A stretch of DNA of 33,786 nucleotides from contig VRUE01000008.1 in the NCBI GenBank assembly GCA_019456285.1, forward strand, positions 15,171 to 48,956, in the 5' to 3' direction. Source of the stretch: Solirubrobacterales bacterium (lineage in GTDB: Bacteria; Actinomycetota; Thermoleophilia; Solirubrobacterales; 70-9). The position numbers and the translations under genes are program-made. The notes under the pieces were generated by a model. It made no database searches, was not told where the DNA came from, and saw only the letters and a list, made by a program, of their open reading frames with translations. Below are positions 31,481-33,786 of this stretch, one piece after another (position 1 is the stretch's first letter; each line of letters starts with the position of its first letter).

Positions 31481-33763
31481 ATGCTGACCATCGGCAAGCT
31501 GGGCAAAGGCCAGGAGCGCTACTACATCGAGAAGGTCGCCGAAGGCGCGGAGGACTACTACTCCGGCGAGGGCGAGGCACCCGGAGAGTGGATCGGCGAT
31601 GCCGCCGCCCGCCTGGGTCTCGATGGCGAGATCGAAGCCGACCAGCTCGAAGCGATGCTCACCGCCCGCAACCCCGCCGACGGCGAGCCGCTGCTGGGGA
31701 CGCGCGGCGTCGCGGCGAGCGGATCGGTCCCCGGCTTCGACCTCACCTTCTCCGCGCCGAAGTCCGTCTCTTTGCTCTGGGGCCTCGGCGGCCCCCTCGC
31801 GGCCATCGAAGTCTCAGAGGCCCACGGCGAAGCCGTAGGAGCCGCCCTCTCCTACATGCAGCGCGAGGCTTGCTGGACCCGCAGGGGCGCGGGCGGATCG
31901 GAATTCCTCAAGGGAGATGGCTACCTCGCCGCCGCCTACCGCCACCGCAGCTCGCGCAACGGGGACCCCCAGCTCCACACCCACGTCCTGATCGCCAACG
32001 CGACCAGGGCCGAAGGCCGCTGGACCCGCCTCTACCACCCGGCGATCTATGACCACGCCAAGACCGCCGGTTACATCTACGAGGCCCACCTTCGCCACGA
32101 GCTGACCCGCCGTCTCGGCGTCGAGTGGCAGCAGACCCGCAACGGCATCGCCGAGATCGAGGGCTTCGCCGACGAGCACCTACGCGCCTTCTCCACCCGC
32201 CGCGCGGAAATCCTCAAGGCCGCCGGGCCGGATGCCTCCGCTCGCTCGCTCCAGGTCGCGACTCTCGCCACCCGCACCCCCAAGGAGGCCGACCTCAGCC
32301 GCGTCGAGTTGATCGAGCGCTGGCGAGCCAAAGCACAGGAGATCGGCCTCGATCCCGAGAGGGTCGCGCGCACCTTCGATTCCGAGGCCCGCCATGCGAT
32401 CCCCGAGCCAGCCGAGCGGGCGAAGGTGCTCCCCGAGCAGATGCTTGCCCGCACCGTCACAGCCTCGGCCTCGCACTTCGACCGCCGCGACGCGATTCAG
32501 GCCGTCGCAGACCACGCACGCCAGGGAGCCACGCGAGAGGAGGTCGAGCGCTGGGCCGACGCCTTCCTCGCATCTGACTCCGTGATCCAGATCGCCGAGG
32601 GCGGCAAAGGCCCGCGCTTCACCACGCAGCGCATCTGGAAGCTTGAGCGCGAGGCGCTGGCCGCAGTCGAGCGGATGAAGGCCCACGGCCCGGCCCCGGC
32701 GGGCGAGCTGGCGAGGCAGCAGGTTCTCGCTGCCCGGCCGACCCTGAAGGCCGACCAGCGCGAGATGGTCCGCCGCCTGCTCACAAGCCCAGAGGGAGTC
32801 GCGGTCGTGATCGGCGAGGCGGGCACCGGCAAGACCTACGCGATTGCCGCAGCCGCGGAGGGCTGGGCGCAGGCGGGGACCCGGCTGCGTGCAGCGGCCC
32901 CCACCTGGCGGGCGGCGAACGTGATGCGCTCAGACGGGCTGCCCGCGACCAGCATCGCCAGCCTGCTCGCCGAGCTTGACCGCGCCCAGCAGGAGGGCGG
33001 CGAGGGCTTGGCGCAGAGATCGGTGCTGCTCATAGATGAGGCCGGGATGGTCCACTCGGCAGACATGGCCCGCCTCGTCTCCCACGCCGAGGCTGCCGAG
33101 GCCAAGCTCGTCCTGGTCGGCGATCCCGAGCAGCTCGGCGAGATCGAGGCGGGCGGGCTGTTTCGGGCAATCGCGGATCGCAGCGAGCCGATCTACCTCG
33201 ATCAGGTGATCCGCCACGAGCACGAGCTTGACCGCGAGGCGGCGAAGCGCATCCGCGAGGGCGAGGGACGCGAGGCGCTGGGTCTCTACCAGTCGGGAGA
33301 GCGGGTTACGGTCGCCCCGAACGCCGATGCATGCCGCGAGGCGATGGTCGCCGACTGGCACAAGGCATACGAGCAAGGTCAGGACGCGGTGATGATCGCC
33401 AAGCGAAACGTCGATGTCGAGAAGTTGAACGCGATGGCGCGGGAGGTCCGCCAGGACGCGGGCAGGCTCGGGTCAAAGGAGATCGAGATCGGAGGCGCGA
33501 GGTTCGCCGCCGGCGATCAGGTCATCACCCGCGTCAACGACCAGGCAGCCGGCATCTACAACCGCGAGCGCTGGCAGGTAGCCGAGGTCGACCCCGAGAA
33601 CGGCAGCGCGGTCCTCCAGGGCATCGACCAGCCCCGCATGGTCGAGGTCGGAGCCGACTACCTGGCCCGCACCAACCCCTACTCAGAAGCTCCAGCGCTC
33701 GAACACGCCTGTAGGGCGACACGCACTTTGAACACGCCTGCGACACCGAACGTGAGCACGTAG
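31481..33763 (+). CDS. MobF-type conjugative relaxase/helicase (TraA/TrwC-like), apparently C-terminally truncated
   Basis: Relaxase SGSVPGFDLTFSAPKSVSLLWGL and DPQLHTHVLIAN (HxHxH-like); helicase VVIGEAGTGKTYAIAAAAEGW, VLLIDEAGMV, LVLVGDPEQLGEIEAGGLF; ends abruptly after PALEHAC. Confidence 0.85.
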   Translation: MLTIGKLGKGQERYYIEKVAEGAEDYYSGEGEAPGEWIGDAAARLGLDGEIEADQLEAMLTARNPADGEPLLGTRGVAASGSVPGFDLTFSAPKSVSLLWGLGGPLAAIEVSEAHGEAVGAALSYMQREACWTRRGAGGSEFLKGDGYLAAAYRHRSSRNGDPQLHTHVLIANATRAEGRWTRLYHPAIYDHAKTAGYIYEAHLRHELTRRLGVEWQQTRNGIAEIEGFADEHLRAFSTRRAEILKAAGPDASARSLQVATLATRTPKEADLSRVELIERWRAKAQEIGLDPERVARTFDSEARHAIPEPAERAKVLPEQMLARTVTASASHFDRRDAIQAVADHARQGATREEVERWADAFLASDSVIQIAEGGKGPRFTTQRIWKLEREALAAVERMKAHGPAPAGELARQQVLAARPTLKADQREMVRRLLTSPEGVAVVIGEAGTGKTYAIAAAAEGWAQAGTRLRAAAPTWRAANVMRSDGLPATSIASLLAELDRAQQEGGEGLAQRSVLLIDEAGMVHSADMARLVSHAEAAEAKLVLVGDPEQLGEIEAGGLFRAIADRSEPIYLDQVIRHEHELDREAAKRIREGEGREALGLYQSGERVTVAPNADACREAMVADWHKAYEQGQDAVMIAKRNVDVEKLNAMAREVRQDAGRLGSKEIEIGGARFAAGDQVITRVNDQAAGIYNRERWQVAEVDPENGSAVLQGIDQPRMVEVGADYLARTNPYSEAPALEHACRATRTLNTPATPNVST

Positions 33764-33786
33764 CGCCACGAGAAAGCCCGGCCAAA

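Noticed and set aside
1-33786. CRISPR arrays
   Set aside because: No regularly spaced repeat-spacer structure seen; the repeats found are pairs or tandem duplications only.

Overview
High-GC actinobacterial window (gene style resembles Thermoleophilia/Solirubrobacterales; this placement is inference). It has four parts. (1) ~0.1-15.9 kb: a co-directional accessory operon with a LuxR-type regulator, two paralogous class II DMSO-reductase-family molybdopterin alpha subunits, one heme-b-type gamma subunit, one Fe-S beta subunit and a TorD-like chaperone. It continues with an uncharacterised 496-aa protein, a small membrane protein, one apparently intact and two apparently degenerate adenylate-forming proteins, and a U32-family Fe-S protein. 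This is the best candidate for an undescribed system. (2) ~16-23.6 kb: housekeeping genes (M20 peptidase, DUF3866-like, xerD, mutM, recO, dgt, dnaG). (3) ~23.7-29.5 kb: a two-gene nuclease-like islet, tRNA-Asn, a glycosyltransferase, an SDR, a thioredoxin-like lipoprotein, an orphan Hpt protein and tRNA-Met. (4) ~29.6 kb to the end: the left end of an integrative element beside tRNA-Met (tyrosine integrase, excisionase-like HTH, possible oriT region, MobF relaxase that appears truncated). Calls come from reading translated motifs only; no database search was run.
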